NCBI RefSeq assembly: GCF_009495745.1 | Contig: NZ_WIDQ01000003.1 | Location: 496,001-560,000, forward strand | DNA length: 64,000 bases | Source of the DNA: Niveispirillum sp. SYP-B3756 | Lineage (GTDB): Bacteria > Pseudomonadota > Alphaproteobacteria > Azospirillales > Azospirillaceae | Direction: 5' to 3' | Shown: in pieces, positions 50,823 to 60,022 of the stretch | Position numbering within the stretch: the first letter of the stretch is position 1 | Layout of the letters: each line of letters begins with the position of its first letter | Notes under the pieces: generated by a model | Seen by the model: the letters and a program-made list of their open reading frames with translations, nothing else | Told to the model about the DNA's origin: nothing | The model's database searches: none | Position numbers and translations under genes: made by a program

Positions 50823-50984
50823 GGGGAAATTAGTAATTCATTGATAATAAAGAAAAATTTCTCAGAAAAACATGAGATAGCCGCCCAATTCCAGCACCAG
50901 CTCCCACTATGTCACACCACCATTGATGGTGCGCCAGAATGGCGGGGGTGGAAAGCTCTCCGGTTCCACCCCCGCCATCGCCGA
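50823..50984. other. Intergenic: AT-rich spacer and alaS 3' region
   Basis: AT-rich sequence without a gene precedes a terminator-like stem for alaS: ACCCCCGCC at 50941-50951 region can pair with GGCGGGGGT near 50967-50978 around the minus-strand text GGGTGGAACCGGAGAGC. Nothing else is evident. Confidence 0.35.
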
Positions 50985-53648
50985 TCAACCCGCCAGTGCT
51001 GCTTCCACTGCCGCGATGGCATCCGCCGCCTTGTCCCCATCGGGACCGCCGGCCTGGGCCATGTCGGGGCGGCCACCACCGCCCTTCCCGCCCATCGCCC
51101 CGGCCGCAACGCGGACCAGATCAACGGCGCTAACCTTGGCAACCGCATCCTCGGTCACGCCAACCACCACCGATGCCTTGCCATCCGCCACGGCGATGGC
51201 GACGACAACGCCGGTGCCGACCTGCTTCTTCAGCTCATCGGCGAACGGCTTCAGATCCTTGGCCGGCAGGTCGGCGACCACGCGGCCAATGAAGCCCAGA
51301 CCATTGATCTGCTTCACTTCCGATGCGGTACCGCCACCACCACCGCCCAGCGCGACCTGGCGGCGCAGCTCGGCCAGTTCCTTTTCCAGCTTGCGGCGTT
51401 CATCCACCAGGGCCGTGACCTTGGCCACCACTTCGCCCGCCGGCACCTTCAGCGCCTGGGCTGCTTCCAGCAGGCGGCCTTCCTGCTGTTCCAGATAGGC
51501 CAGCGCGCCGGCCCCGGTCAGCGCCTCCACCCGGCGGATGCCGGCGGCAACGGCACCTTCCGACACCACCTTGAACAGGCCGATATCACCGGTGCGGCGG
51601 ACATGGGTGCCGCCGCACAGTTCGACGGAGAATTCCTTGTTGCCATGGGCATCCACACCACCCATGGAGACAACGCGGACCTCTTCGCCATATTTCTCCC
51701 CGAACAGGGCCATGGCGCCGATCTCAATGGCGGCATCCGGGGTCATCAGGCGGGTGGTGACCGCGCTATTACCCCGGATACGCTCATTCACCTGGGCTTC
51801 CACTTCGGCAATGTCGGCAGCCGACAGCGGCGTCGGCTGGGAAATGTCGAAGCGCAGGCGGTCGGCAGAAACCAGCGAACCCTTCTGGGTCACATGCTCA
51901 CCCATGCGGCGACGCAGCGCTTCATGCAGAAGGTGGGTGGCGGAGTGGTTGGCGCGGATGGCACCGCGACGACCGCCATCCACCTTCAGTTCCACCGCAT
52001 CGCCAACCGCCAGCGTGCCCTTGGTCACGCTGGCGACATGGGCGAACACGGCACCCAGCTTCTTCTGCACGTCACGGACGGTGACTTCCGCCCCCTTGGC
52101 AGAGATCATCAACCCGGCATCGCCGACCTGACCACCGGATTCGCCATAGAACGGGGTCTGGTTGGTGACAACCAACACGTCTTGCCCGGCCTCGGCCTTG
52201 TCCAGCCGCTTGCCTTCCTTGTCCAGGATGGCAGTGACGGTGCCCTCAGCCGTTTCGGTGTCATAGCCCAGGAACTCGGTCGCCCCCAGCTCGTCCTTCA
52301 CCTCAAACCAGACGCGGTCGGTCGCAGCCTCACCGGAACCAGCCCAAGAGGCGCGGGCCTTCTTGCGCTGTTCGTCCATGGCGGCGTTGAAGCCATCCAC
52401 ATCCACGCCGCGCTTGCGCCCGCGCAACACATCCTGCGTCAGATCCAGCGGGAAGCCATAGGTGTCGTACAGTGTGAAGGCGACATTGCCCGGCAGGGCC
52501 TGGCCGTCGGCCAGATTGCCTTCTGCCTCGTCCAGCAGCTTCAGACCGCGTTCCAGCGTCTGCTTGAAGCGGGTTTCTTCCAGCCGCAGCGTTTCGGTGA
52601 TCAGCGCCTGGGCGCGCACCAGTTCGGCATAATGGCCGCCCATTTCGCGCACCAGGGCCGGCACCAGACGGTGCATAACCGGTTCCTTGGCCCCCAGCAT
52701 ATGGGCATGGCGCATGGCGCGGCGCATGATGCGGCGCAGCACATAGCCGCGCCCTTCGTTGGACGGCATCACGCCATCGGCGATCAGAAAGGAGCAGGAG
52801 CGCAGGTGATCGGCGATCACCCGGTGCGAGGTGGCCTGCGGCCCCTTCAGGCTGGCGCCCGTCGCCTCCGCCGAGGCTTCCAGCAGGCCCTTGAACAGGT
52901 CGATATCGTAATTGTCATGCACGCCCTGCAGCACGGCGGACAGACGTTCCATGCCCATGCCGGTATCGATGCTGGGCTTCGGCAGGGCAACACGTTCGCC
53001 GCCGGGAAGCTGCTCGTACTGCATGAAGACGAGGTTCCAGATTTCGATGAACCGGTCACCATCCTCATCCGGGGAGCCCGGCGGGCCGCCTTGGATATGG
53101 GCACCGTGATCGTAGAAGATTTCCGAGCACGGACCGCAGGGGCCGGTATCGCCCATCATCCAGAAATTATCCGACGTGGGGATGCGGATGATCTTCTCAT
53201 CGGCAAAGCCGGCGATCTTCTTCCACAGGCCGAACGCCTCATCATCGGTGTGATAGACGGTGACGGTCAGCTTCTCCTTCGAGATGCCGAATTCCTTGGT
53301 GATCAGGTTCCAGGCCAGCTCAATGGCGTCGGCCTTGAAATAATCCCCGAAGGAGAAATTCCCCAGCATTTCAAAGAAGGTATGATGGCGGGCGGTATAG
53401 CCCACATTTTCCAGGTCATTATGCTTGCCGCCGGCACGCACGCATTTCTGCGAGGTGGTGGCGCGGCTATAGGGGCGCGCTTCTTGCCCGGTGAAGACAT
53501 TCTTGAACTGCACCATGCCGGCATTGGTGAACATCAATGTCGGGTCGTTGCGCGGTACAAGCGGGGAGCTGTCGACCACGGCATGGCCATTCTTCCCGAA
53601 ATAATCAAGGAAGGTGGAGCGGATTTCGTTGACGGTCTTCTTGGACAT
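50985..53648 (-). CDS. alaS: Alanyl-tRNA synthetase
   Basis: This class II synthetase charges tRNA-Ala and edits Ser/Gly mischarging. It is 887 residues from the ATG at 53646-53648; a TTG at 53666 would add six. The catalytic core has [20 protein letters not shown] and [20 protein letters not shown]. The editing domain's zinc ligands are in [13 protein letters not shown] and [12 protein letters not shown] glycine-rich linker ([12 protein letters not shown]) leads to the C-Ala domain. The gene stands alone between an intergenic repeat region and thiE. Confidence 0.97.
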   Translation of the reverse strand: MSKKTVNEIRSTFLDYFGKNGHAVVDSSPLVPRNDPTLMFTNAGMVQFKNVFTGQEARPYSRATTSQKCVRAGGKHNDLENVGYTARHHTFFEMLGNFSFGDYFKADAIELAWNLITKEFGISKEKLTVTVYHTDDEAFGLWKKIAGFADEKIIRIPTSDNFWMMGDTGPCGPCSEIFYDHGAHIQGGPPGSPDEDGDRFIEIWNLVFMQYEQLPGGERVALPKPSIDTGMGMERLSAVLQGVHDNYDIDLFKGLLEASAEATGASLKGPQATSHRVIADHLRSCSFLIADGVMPSNEGRGYVLRRIMRRAMRHAHMLGAKEPVMHRLVPALVREMGGHYAELVRAQALITETLRLEETRFKQTLERGLKLLDEAEGNLADGQALPGNVAFTLYDTYGFPLDLTQDVLRGRKRGVDVDGFNAAMDEQRKKARASWAGSGEAATDRVWFEVKDELGATEFLGYDTETAEGTVTAILDKEGKRLDKAEAGQDVLVVTNQTPFYGESGGQVGDAGLMISAKGAEVTVRDVQKKLGAVFAHVASVTKGTLAVGDAVELKVDGGRRGAIRANHSATHLLHEALRRRMGEHVTQKGSLVSADRLRFDISQPTPLSAADIAEVEAQVNERIRGNSAVTTRLMTPDAAIEIGAMALFGEKYGEEVRVVSMGGVDAHGNKEFSVELCGGTHVRRTGDIGLFKVVSEGAVAAGIRRVEALTGAGALAYLEQQEGRLLEAAQALKVPAGEVVAKVTALVDERRKLEKELAELRRQVALGGGGGGTASEVKQINGLGFIGRVVADLPAKDLKPFADELKKQVGTGVVVAIAVADGKASVVVGVTEDAVAKVSAVDLVRVAAGAMGGKGGGGRPDMAQAGGPDGDKAADAIAAVEAALAG

Positions 53649-53730
53649 GGAAACGGCCTGGCTCAAGCATGGTCACGACAATGCGGGGCTTGGGTTTTAC
53701 CGCGCCATGCCGGGCCTGTCCATGCCCGGA

Positions 53731-53765
53731 TCGTCAAGGGGCGGCTTGCAAGAACCGCCCCCGCG
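53731..53765 (-). terminator. Terminator-like hairpin after thiE
   Basis: GGGGCGG and CCGCCCC pair around TTCTTGCAAG on the minus strand, followed by only TTG. A second stem, CCGGGC/GCCCGG, lies next to it at about 53708-53729. Confidence 0.45.
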
Positions 53766-53771
53766 GCCCCT

Positions 53772-54398
53772 TCATACGCCGGCAATCACCTGATTGAACG
53801 CCTGCACAGCCGCCGCAGGACCATTGGGGTGGTTCCACACCCCACCGCTGACGGCCAGGAAATCGGCCCCGGCTTCCACCAGCACGCGGCAATTATCCAC
53901 ATTGATGCCACCAATGGCGACACAGGGGATTTCCATCATCTCCTGCCACCAGGAGAGGATTTCCGGCTCGGCCCGCGCCTTGGGCTCCTTGGTGGCGGTT
54001 TCAAAGAAGGCGCCGAAGGCGACATAATCGGCCCCGTCCTCCCCCGCCACCATGGCCAGATGCCGGCTGTCATGGCAGGTGACGCCGACAATGGCATCGC
54101 GGCCCATGATCTTGCGGGCCTGGGCATAGGGCGTATCTTCCTGCCCCACATGCACGCCATCACAGCCACCCGCCGCCGCCAGATCGGGCCGGTCGTTCAG
54201 GATGAAGGCGACCTCGCGTTGCTGCACGATAGGGCGCAGCGCGTCGATGGCGCGCTTCACCACATCATCCGCCACATCCTTCAGCCGCAACTGCACACAG
54301 GCCACATCGCCGGCATCCAGCGTGGCGGCCAGCAAGGGCTTGAAACTGTTCAGGTCCAGGGTGGGCGGGGTGATCAGGTAGAGGCGGCAATCGGTCAT
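53772..54398 (-). CDS. thiE: Thiamine phosphate synthase
   Basis: ThiE joins HMP-PP to the thiazole phosphate to make thiamine phosphate. It is 208 residues. The barrel begins [40 protein letters not shown] and [17 protein letters not shown] hold the pyrophosphate site, and [11 protein letters not shown] is the phosphate loop. The ATG at 54396-54398 is preceded by AGAGAAGA. No other thi gene lies in the window. Its upstream region contains an intrinsic terminator just 15 nt before the ribosome site, so expression depends on read-through or a promoter inside that short stretch. Confidence 0.93.
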   Translation of the reverse strand: MTDCRLYLITPPTLDLNSFKPLLAATLDAGDVACVQLRLKDVADDVVKRAIDALRPIVQQREVAFILNDRPDLAAAGGCDGVHVGQEDTPYAQARKIMGRDAIVGVTCHDSRHLAMVAGEDGADYVAFGAFFETATKEPKARAEPEILSWWQEMMEIPCVAIGGINVDNCRVLVEAGADFLAVSGGVWNHPNGPAAAVQAFNQVIAGV

Positions 54399-54413
54399 GG
54401 TCTTCTCTGGACA

Positions 54414-54452
54414 ATAAAAGCAAAGGCCCGGTGCGGTTCGCCGCACCGGGCC
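54414..54452 (-). terminator. Strong terminator between the aldolase gene and thiE
   Basis: GGCCCGGTGCG and CGCACCGGGCC pair on the minus strand with a short loop, then TTTGCTTTTATTG. It lies right before the thiE ribosome site. Confidence 0.8.
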
Positions 54453-54467
54453 CCAAGCTGGTACTCT

Positions 54468-54584
54468 ATAGCAAGGGTCAAACCCGTTGACCCTTGCTAT
54501 CCGCGCCGACCGGCGCGGCGCCCGCACGTGCGGGCGTAAGCCAAGCCGCCGAATGGCGGCGCCCGGCGCCTGAGGGAACAGGCG
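54468..54584 (+). repeat. Multi-hairpin structured repeat, copy A
   Basis: Five consecutive stems: ATAGCAAGGGTCAA/TTGACCCTTGCTAT (loop ACCCG); CCGCGCC-GACC-GGCGCGG; CGCCCGC-ACGT-GCGGGCG; then linker TAAGCCAA; GCCGCC-GAAT-GGCGGC; and CGCCTG-AGGGAA-CAGGCG. The same order, linker and loop bases recur in copy B at 57246-57385 on the other strand. It fills the spacer between the aldolase gene and thiE. Confidence 0.8.
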
Positions 54585-54590
54585 TAATTT

Positions 54591-55520
54591 TTATTCTTTG
54601 CCCTGGTAGATTTTCACCAGCTTGTCCAGCAGGGCCAGCGCATCTTCACGGCTACGCTGGAAGGCGTTGCGGCCAATGATGGAGCCATTGCCGCCACCAT
54701 CACGGATGGCGCGGGCATCTTCATACACCGCATCCTCACCCTTGGCAGCACCGCCGGAGAAGACAACGATGCGGCGGCCGTTGAAGCTGGCCTGCATGAT
54801 GTGCTTCACGCGCTCCGCCAGGGTGTCGCGCGGCACATTATGCTTTTCATAGATCTTGCGGGCTTCGTCCTGCTCCAGGTCCGCCGTCGGCAGCTTGACC
54901 TTGATGATATGGGCGCCCAGCAGAGCCGCCATATGGGCCGCGTAGGCATCCACATCCAGCGCCAGCTCGCCCTTCTTGGAGATGGCGCCACCGCGCGGAT
55001 AGGACCAGATCACCGTGGCGATGCCCTTGGACTTGGCTTCGCGCGACAGTTCGCGGATTTCCTCGAACTGGTTGAACTGGGCATCGGAACCCGGATAGAT
55101 CGTGAAGCCGATGGCCGAGGCGCCGATGCGCAGCGCATCGTCCACGCTGGCGGTGACGGCCTGATCGGCATTTTCCTTGAAGGTGGACAGGCTATTGGCG
55201 CTGTTCATCTTCAAGATCAGCGGGATGGAGCCGGCGAACGTGGCGGCACCGGCTTCCAGCGGGCCCAGCGGGGCGGCATAGGCCGACAGCCCGGCATCAA
55301 TGGCCAACTGGTAGTGATAGTGCGGATCATAGGCCGCCGGGTTCATGGCAAAGCTGCGGGCCGGGCCATGTTCAAAGCCCTGATCCACCGGCAGGATCAC
55401 CAGTTTGCCAGTACCGCCCAGCCGGCCTTCCATCAGGATGCGGGCGAGATTGGCCTTGGTGCCGGGATTATCGCTCTCATACCAGGAAAGGATTTCTTTG
55501 ACGCGGCGCGTGAGCTTCAT
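54591..55520 (-). CDS. Class I fructose-bisphosphate aldolase (DhnA type)
   Basis: This Schiff-base aldolase interconverts fructose 1,6-bisphosphate and triose phosphates. It is 309 residues, the archaeal/DhnA-type length. The N-terminus MKLTRRVKEILSWYESDNPG is followed by LVILPVDQGFEHGPARSF; the catalytic lysine is probably the second lysine in HIIKVKLPTADLEQDEARKI, with IVVFSGGAAKGEDAVYEDAR and GSIIGRNAFQRSREDAL forming the phosphate site. The ATG at 55518-55520 has AGGAAA eight bases upstream. It may be co-transcribed with the unknown gene behind it. Confidence 0.94.
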   Translation of the reverse strand: MKLTRRVKEILSWYESDNPGTKANLARILMEGRLGGTGKLVILPVDQGFEHGPARSFAMNPAAYDPHYHYQLAIDAGLSAYAAPLGPLEAGAATFAGSIPLILKMNSANSLSTFKENADQAVTASVDDALRIGASAIGFTIYPGSDAQFNQFEEIRELSREAKSKGIATVIWSYPRGGAISKKGELALDVDAYAAHMAALLGAHIIKVKLPTADLEQDEARKIYEKHNVPRDTLAERVKHIMQASFNGRRIVVFSGGAAKGEDAVYEDARAIRDGGGNGSIIGRNAFQRSREDALALLDKLVKIYQGKE

Positions 55521-55638
55521 TGTTGGGTTTCCTGCCGTGGTTCGTGGGTCGGAACGACCAAAAAGAGTGCCGGTTTGATAGCCCAACCGCCCCCGCATTG
55601 CAACGCGGCAGGGCCATCATGTAACGACGAAAAAAGCA

Positions 55639-56091
55639 CTACATCCCTTGTATATCAAGCTGTTGGCTCAGCCATTGCCGAAGCGATGCATCACGGTTGC
55701 GTATCCAACACGGCTCAATGGCATGGGCTGGGCGCTGGTACAGCGTGGCCCCATGTGCCGCCGCCAGCCCCAGCAACCGACCGATTCCATCATCCGGCAT
55801 CGCGGCCGGGGGCGCGAAAGCGATGGCCGGCACACCGGCCCGCAGGGCGGCCAGCACCTGCCCCATCTGGTCCACCGCGTCCAGCAACAGCAGCACACCG
55901 TCTTGTTGCAACCCCTTCCCCAGGGCGGCCCACCAGCCTGCCCCCGCCAGCCCGGCGATACCGGGGGCAGAGGCGAGGATCAAAGGCCGACCGGCCGCCA
56001 GCTCCAACACCAATTGTCCCGCCGCCTGCCCATCAATCCGCACACAGGGCCAGGGGGGAAGCGGGGTGAAACGGGGGGGTGTGGCAGACAT
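55639..56091 (-). CDS. Hypothetical protein upstream of the aldolase gene
   Basis: I do not recognise this 150-residue protein (MSATPPRFTPLPPWPCVRID onward). It is Ala/Gly/Leu-rich with a possible alternating Rossmann-like pattern: GRPLILASAPGIAGLAGAGW, DGVLLLLDAVDQMGQVLAAL and GVPAIAFAPPAAMPDDGIGR. No signal peptide or membrane helix is evident. The C-terminus ends with ASLRQWLSQQLDIQGM. It is followed after 118 nt by the aldolase gene on the same strand, with a DUF481 gene 55 nt upstream. Confidence 0.6.
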   Translation of the reverse strand: MSATPPRFTPLPPWPCVRIDGQAAGQLVLELAAGRPLILASAPGIAGLAGAGWWAALGKGLQQDGVLLLLDAVDQMGQVLAALRAGVPAIAFAPPAAMPDDGIGRLLGLAAAHGATLYQRPAHAIEPCWIRNRDASLRQWLSQQLDIQGM

Positions 56092-56145
56092 GGGCACTTT
56101 CAGGGACGGGGGAAAGGGGCGGCGGGATCATAGGGCGTCGCCCCG

Positions 56146-57102
56146 TCAGAAGGAATAAACCAGCGTGGCGCGGCTGACCGTATCGGTAGCCTTGCGGTCA
56201 TCGGGCGGGTCGCTCTCATTCCTGACCGTGAAGCTGATCTTGGCGGAAAACAGCGCATTGATCCGGGTGGTCAGGGCGCTTGTCGCCTCCAGCGTGCGGT
56301 TTTCCGCCCCGATCAGCGTCTTGGCCGTCTGGCTGAAACTGGCATCATCGCTGAACCGGTAGCTGAAGGCGCCGGCAGCGCGGAAGACGAATTCATGTTC
56401 GGTGAAGGCCGGATCGGTATCGGTGGTAGCATAGAGCGTGTGGCGCGCACCGGGGCCGCCTTCCACCTCCAGCTTGATGGTGCCATCATCCACCAGCACA
56501 TAACCCAAACCGACGGTTTCGGTGAAACGGTGGCGGTAACCGGCAAACATGTCGCGTTCCCAGCCGAATTGGCCGGCGGCATACAGGGCTTCATTGATGA
56601 AGTAATTCGGCTCATAAGCGGCGCTGTAGCGCTGCTTGTTGGTGCGCCCCTCGCTGCGCTGATAATCGGCGGCAGCAATCACCCGATGACGCCAATCCAC
56701 GGTTTCCTTGGTCAGCGCCAGACCGACAGCCACGGCCTTGTCATCGCTGTTGCCGGTGGAAAGCGAAGCACCCAGTTCCCCCGAACCCGTCCAGCCGGAC
56801 AGGATACGCCGGCCATTGGCTTTCTTCGCCGCCAGCGCCTGGGTTTGGCGCTGCTGGCGCAGGCTATCGCCCAGCGCGGTGATCGGTTCCGTCTGATCGG
56901 GGAAGGCGGCCAGGGCCAGGCTGATGGTTTTGTCCAGGGTGGCGGCATCGCCATCGGCGGCGGCCTGTCGGATCATCGCCTCCACCCCGGCCGGCAAGGC
57001 GGCGGCGGTTTCAGCGGCAGCGGCCACGGGGGAAAGCAGCAGGCAAGATGCCAGCACGGCGGCGGCGCGCGGCGCGCGGGTCGACGGTGCAGAAATCAGC
57101 AT
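56146..57102 (-). CDS. DUF481 family outer-membrane beta-barrel protein
   Basis: This 318-residue exported protein has a signal peptide (basic TRAPRAAAVLASCLLLSPVA, cut near AAAAE). After a helical segment it shows alternating beta-strand patterns (GELGASLSTGNSDDKAVAVG, WRHRVIAAADYQRSEGRTNK, ERDMFAGYRHRFTETVGLGY) and ends with an aromatic C-terminus TLVYSF, as outer-membrane barrels do. This is the DUF481/YdiY salt-inducible family; function unknown. The ATG at 57100-57102 is chosen because the upstream open frame lacks a signal. It lies downstream of copy B of the repeat. Confidence 0.87.
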   Translation of the reverse strand: MLISAPSTRAPRAAAVLASCLLLSPVAAAAETAAALPAGVEAMIRQAAADGDAATLDKTISLALAAFPDQTEPITALGDSLRQQRQTQALAAKKANGRRILSGWTGSGELGASLSTGNSDDKAVAVGLALTKETVDWRHRVIAAADYQRSEGRTNKQRYSAAYEPNYFINEALYAAGQFGWERDMFAGYRHRFTETVGLGYVLVDDGTIKLEVEGGPGARHTLYATTDTDPAFTEHEFVFRAAGAFSYRFSDDASFSQTAKTLIGAENRTLEATSALTTRINALFSAKISFTVRNESDPPDDRKATDTVSRATLVYSF

Positions 57103-57245
57103 GGGAAGGGTCGATGCTCCGGTTTGCGGGCCCGGCAAGGGCGGGGAGCATCGGAAATTGACGGCAGGGCTCGGGCGAATCAACCCTGAATAAGGCGATA
57201 GGCGAAGCGGCCGGCATTGCAGCCGCTTGCCCAGATCATCTTATA

Positions 57246-57385
57246 CCGGCGGCATGAAATCATGACCGATGGTCACGCTTTCATGCCCCTCAATCGCCGG
57301 CGCCAGCATCCGCTGGCTTGGCTACGCCGCACGAACGGCGCGGCGGCGGTCGCCGCATTACTAACGGTCATAATTCATGACCGTT
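57246..57385 (-). repeat. Multi-hairpin structured repeat, copy B
   Basis: On the minus strand: AACGGTCAT/ATGACCGTT (loop GAATT); GCGGC-GACC-GCCGC; CGCCG/CGGCG in an 18-nt unit; linker TAGCCAA; GCCAGC-GGAT-GCTGGC; then CCGGCG/CGCCGG around a long inner stem GGCATGAAA/TTTCATGCC. Order, linker, and the GACC and NGAT-type loops match copy A, with paired substitutions in stems. It lies between dps and the DUF481 gene. Confidence 0.8.
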
Positions 57386-57389
57386 GATA

Positions 57390-57872
57390 TTATTCCAGCA
57401 AGGAACGCAGCATCCAGGCGGTCTTTTCATGGATCTGCAAGCGCTGGGTCAACAGGTCGGCCGTCGGCTCATCGCCGGCCTCCTCCACCGTGGGGAACAG
57501 GGCGCGGCCGGTACGGGCCACCGTCTCGTGCCCTTCCACCAGCTGGCGGATCATTTCCTCCGCCTTGGGCACACCGGTTTCCTCCGGAATGCTGGTCAGC
57601 TTGCCATATTGGGTATAGCTGCCGGGGGCCGGGAAACCCAGGGCGCGGATACGTTCGGCGATCTCATCCACCGCCATGTGCAGTTCCGTATACTGCGCCA
57701 TGAACATGGTGTGCAGCGTATTGAACATCGGGCCGGTGACGTTCCAATGGAAATTATGCGTCTTCAGATACAGCGTGTAGCTGTCAGCCAGCAGGGCGGA
57801 CAGGCCTTCGGCGATCTTTTCCCGGTTCTTGTCGGAAATACCGATATTGATGCTGGGGGCCTTCTTGGCCAT
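57390..57872 (-). CDS. dps: Dps family ferritin-like DNA-protection protein
   Basis: Dps forms a 12-mer shell that oxidises and stores iron and shields DNA in stress. It is 160 residues. The ferroxidase signature is complete: [20 protein letters not shown] then [20 protein letters not shown]. The N-terminus [20 protein letters not shown] is short, with few lysines, so DNA binding may be weak. It stands alone with about 350 bp upstream without a gene. Confidence 0.95.
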   Translation of the reverse strand: MAKKAPSINIGISDKNREKIAEGLSALLADSYTLYLKTHNFHWNVTGPMFNTLHTMFMAQYTELHMAVDEIAERIRALGFPAPGSYTQYGKLTSIPEETGVPKAEEMIRQLVEGHETVARTGRALFPTVEEAGDEPTADLLTQRLQIHEKTAWMLRSLLE

Positions 57873-58220
57873 GGCGCTTCATCCTCAAAGGGTTGGGAGA
57901 CACATCCCTTAAGATAGGGTGTAAAGCGCACAAGCAGAACGACAAAAGCGGATGCCAGGGGCGGGAAATTGCCGCAAGGGCATGAATGTACAAAAGGCAG
58001 GGGTGGCCGCGTTGATCGCAGGGGCGTAAGCGGCCACCCCCTCAAGGTGCAGCGGGTTATGGGCAAACCCGCGCAACGACGCCGGAAAGGTCTGCGGAAC
58101 CGGCGCCACTGCCTCCGTAAAGGGCGTATCAGCGTGGGCTGATGCTGATGGGGAAACCCCCGTTTTCATCCCACCCTTGGCCTTTTACGCCGCAGCGCCA
58201 AAAACCCGTCGCAGCCGATG
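57873..58220. other. Intergenic: hairpin-rich gap between dps and the nucleosidase gene
   Basis: No gene is supported. The stretch has nested inverted repeats: GGGGTGGCCGC/GCGGCCACCCC (about 57997-58038), GCGGGTT/AACCCGC (about 58051-58072), CGCCGG/CCGGCG and ATCAGC/GCTGAT (about 58128-58143). The dps promoter and the end of the nucleosidase transcript should lie here. A minus-strand open frame of 86 codons overlaps but is Pro/Ala-rich and unconvincing. Confidence 0.4.
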
Positions 58221-59012
58221 TCAGGAATTTTCCGCCTGTTCCCCGAACAGCGCAATCAGCCGGCGGACGATCAGGGCGGCCCCGCCCGCCGCCGCGCGGG
58301 CGAAGCTGGGAAAATCCACATGGCTGTCGCCGCCGGCCAGATCGGACAAGGCCCGCACCACCACCAGCGGCAGGCCGAAGCGCTCGGCCAGTTGGGCCAG
58401 GGCCGCCCCTTCCATCTCCACCGCCTGGGCCTGGAAACGGTCATGCAGGTCGATGCGGGTGGCGGCACAATTCAGGAAATAATCGCCGGTCAGCACGGTG
58501 CCAAAACGGATTGCCGGCTGCAGCACCTGCCCGCCGGTGGCCGTCGCCGGCATGGCGGGCAGTTTCAGCCCGGCCAGCGCCGCCGCGATACGCCCTTCCA
58601 GCCCGGCGGCAAGGTGATACCCGACCGGTCCTTCCAGACCCGGCAGCGGCGGCACGCCCGGTTGATAGGGTGTCAGCCTTCCCGCACAAAGCGCGCCATA
58701 ATCATGCTGGATCAAGGTGCGGGCAATCACCACATCGCCGATACCTAAATCCGGGTCCAACCCGCCGGCCACGCCGGAGAAGACCAGCACCCGCGCGGCA
58801 AAATACTGCGCCAGCAGGGTGCCGACAATGGCGGCATTCACCTTGCCGATGCCAGCCTCCACCAGCACCACCGGCACGCCATCCATGTCCCCGGCCAGAA
58901 AGCGGAACCCCGCCAGTTCCGTTACCGCCGTCACCTGCAGATGCGCCCCGAAATGGCCGATCTCCTCCGGCACGGCGCAGATCAGGCCGATGGGGCGGGT
59001 TTGGGTGGTCAT
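58221..59012 (-). CDS. 5'-methylthioadenosine/S-adenosylhomocysteine nucleosidase family protein
   Basis: This 263-residue purine-nucleoside-phosphorylase-fold enzyme should cleave MTA or SAH to adenine and the thioribose. GLICAVPEEIGHFGAHLQVT at the N-terminus carries the catalytic glutamate region; VFSGVAGGLDPDLGIGDVVI and FQAQAVEMEGAALAQLAERF with VRALSDLAGG hold the ribose-binding glutamate and the catalytic aspartate. The ATG at 59010-59012 is chosen by family start. It is divergent from an AraC-type regulator 131 bp away. Confidence 0.88.
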   Translation of the reverse strand: MTTQTRPIGLICAVPEEIGHFGAHLQVTAVTELAGFRFLAGDMDGVPVVLVEAGIGKVNAAIVGTLLAQYFAARVLVFSGVAGGLDPDLGIGDVVIARTLIQHDYGALCAGRLTPYQPGVPPLPGLEGPVGYHLAAGLEGRIAAALAGLKLPAMPATATGGQVLQPAIRFGTVLTGDYFLNCAATRIDLHDRFQAQAVEMEGAALAQLAERFGLPLVVVRALSDLAGGDSHVDFPSFARAAAGGAALIVRRLIALFGEQAENS

Positions 59013-59143
59013 GGCACAGGGCTCCGATGATGGGAAAACGCCGGCAGAATGCGATGGTGGGGATAAAAAACGCAAGATCGGTCAGGCACTGCCCCCTGCC
59101 CTGCCCTATGATCCCCCCATCAAGGAAGGGTGGGGATGTCGGG

Positions 59144-60022
59144 ATGGCGGCAGGTTACAGCAGACGCATGGCGCGGGTGATCCGCCATATTCATCAGCAT
59201 CTGGATAGCGACCTCAGCCTCACCACCCTGGCCGGCATTGCCGCCTTTTCACCCTTCCATTTTCACCGCCAGTTCACCGCCCATGCCGGCATGACGCTGA
59301 ACCGCTATGTGCAGCGCGTGCGGTTGAAACGGGCGGCGCACTGGCTGGCCTTCCGCCCTGGCATTTCCATCACCCAGGTGGCGCTGGAATGCGGCTATGC
59401 CAGCCCGGAATCCTTCAGCCGCCTGTTCCGCCAGACCGTGGGCCAATCGCCCAGCGCCTTTCGTACCGCGCCCGATTGGGTCGGCTGGCGCCACGCCCTG
59501 ACCTTAATGAAAAAGGAGAGTTCCACCTTGACGCACCCCTTCACGTCCGATCAGGTCCGTTTGGTCGATTTTCCGGCAACGCGGGTGGCGTTCCTGCGCC
59601 ATCAGGGCGATCCGGCGCTGATCGGCGACAGCATCCGCCGCTTCATTGCCTGGCGGCGGGCGAACCGGCTGCCGCCCGACCTCAGCGCTACCTTCAATAT
59701 TTTCCATGATGATCCGGACAGTGTGCCGCCCGACGCTTACCGGCTGGATATCTGCGCCGCCATCACCGGCCCGCTGGCCCCCAATAAGGCGGGCGTGGCG
59801 GAAGGCCGCATCCAAGGCGGTCCCTGCGCCGTGCTGCGGCAGGTGGGATCGGGTGACGATCTGCGCGCAGCAGCGCGCTTCCTTTACCGGCAATGGCTAC
59901 CCGCCAGCGGGCGGGAGGCGCGTGGCTTCCCGCTCTTTGCCCAACGGTTGCGTTTTTTCCCCGATGTGCCGGAAGATCAGGCCGTCACCGACCTGTTCCT
60001 GCCACTGACAGCGGCGGCCTGA
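59144..60022 (+). CDS. AraC-family regulator with GyrI-like ligand domain
   Basis: This 292-residue protein has an N-terminal AraC-type double HTH (residues about 10-110): IRHIHQHLDSDLSLTTLAGI, FHFHRQFTAHAGMTLNRYVQ and ITQVALECGYASPESFSRLF. A GyrI-like effector domain follows from about residue 135 (VRLVDFPATRVAFLRHQGDP; DAYRLDICAAITGPL). This order is that of Rob/SbmC-type and BltR-like regulators of drug or lipophile responses; the ligand is unknown. The ATG at 59144 with GGGTGGGG upstream is the chosen start; an in-frame ATG 24 nt later (MARVIRHI) is an alternative. It converges on rpoH. Confidence 0.88.
   Translation: MAAGYSRRMARVIRHIHQHLDSDLSLTTLAGIAAFSPFHFHRQFTAHAGMTLNRYVQRVRLKRAAHWLAFRPGISITQVALECGYASPESFSRLFRQTVGQSPSAFRTAPDWVGWRHALTLMKKESSTLTHPFTSDQVRLVDFPATRVAFLRHQGDPALIGDSIRRFIAWRRANRLPPDLSATFNIFHDDPDSVPPDAYRLDICAAITGPLAPNKAGVAEGRIQGGPCAVLRQVGSGDDLRAAARFLYRQWLPASGREARGFPLFAQRLRFFPDVPEDQAVTDLFLPLTAAA

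Noticed and set aside
50841-54539. A 1232-codon plus-strand frame opposite alaS and thiE
   Set aside because: It mirrors alaS and thiE, both with full catalytic motifs; composition is typical of an antisense shadow.
54399-54590. TPP riboswitch before thiE
   Set aside because: The conserved CUGAGA and ACCUGAUCUGG-type boxes are absent; the structure is the multi-hairpin repeat and a terminator.
57909-58169. An 86-codon minus-strand frame upstream of dps
   Set aside because: Pro/Ala-rich, overlaps several inverted repeats, and has no ribosome site or family resemblance.
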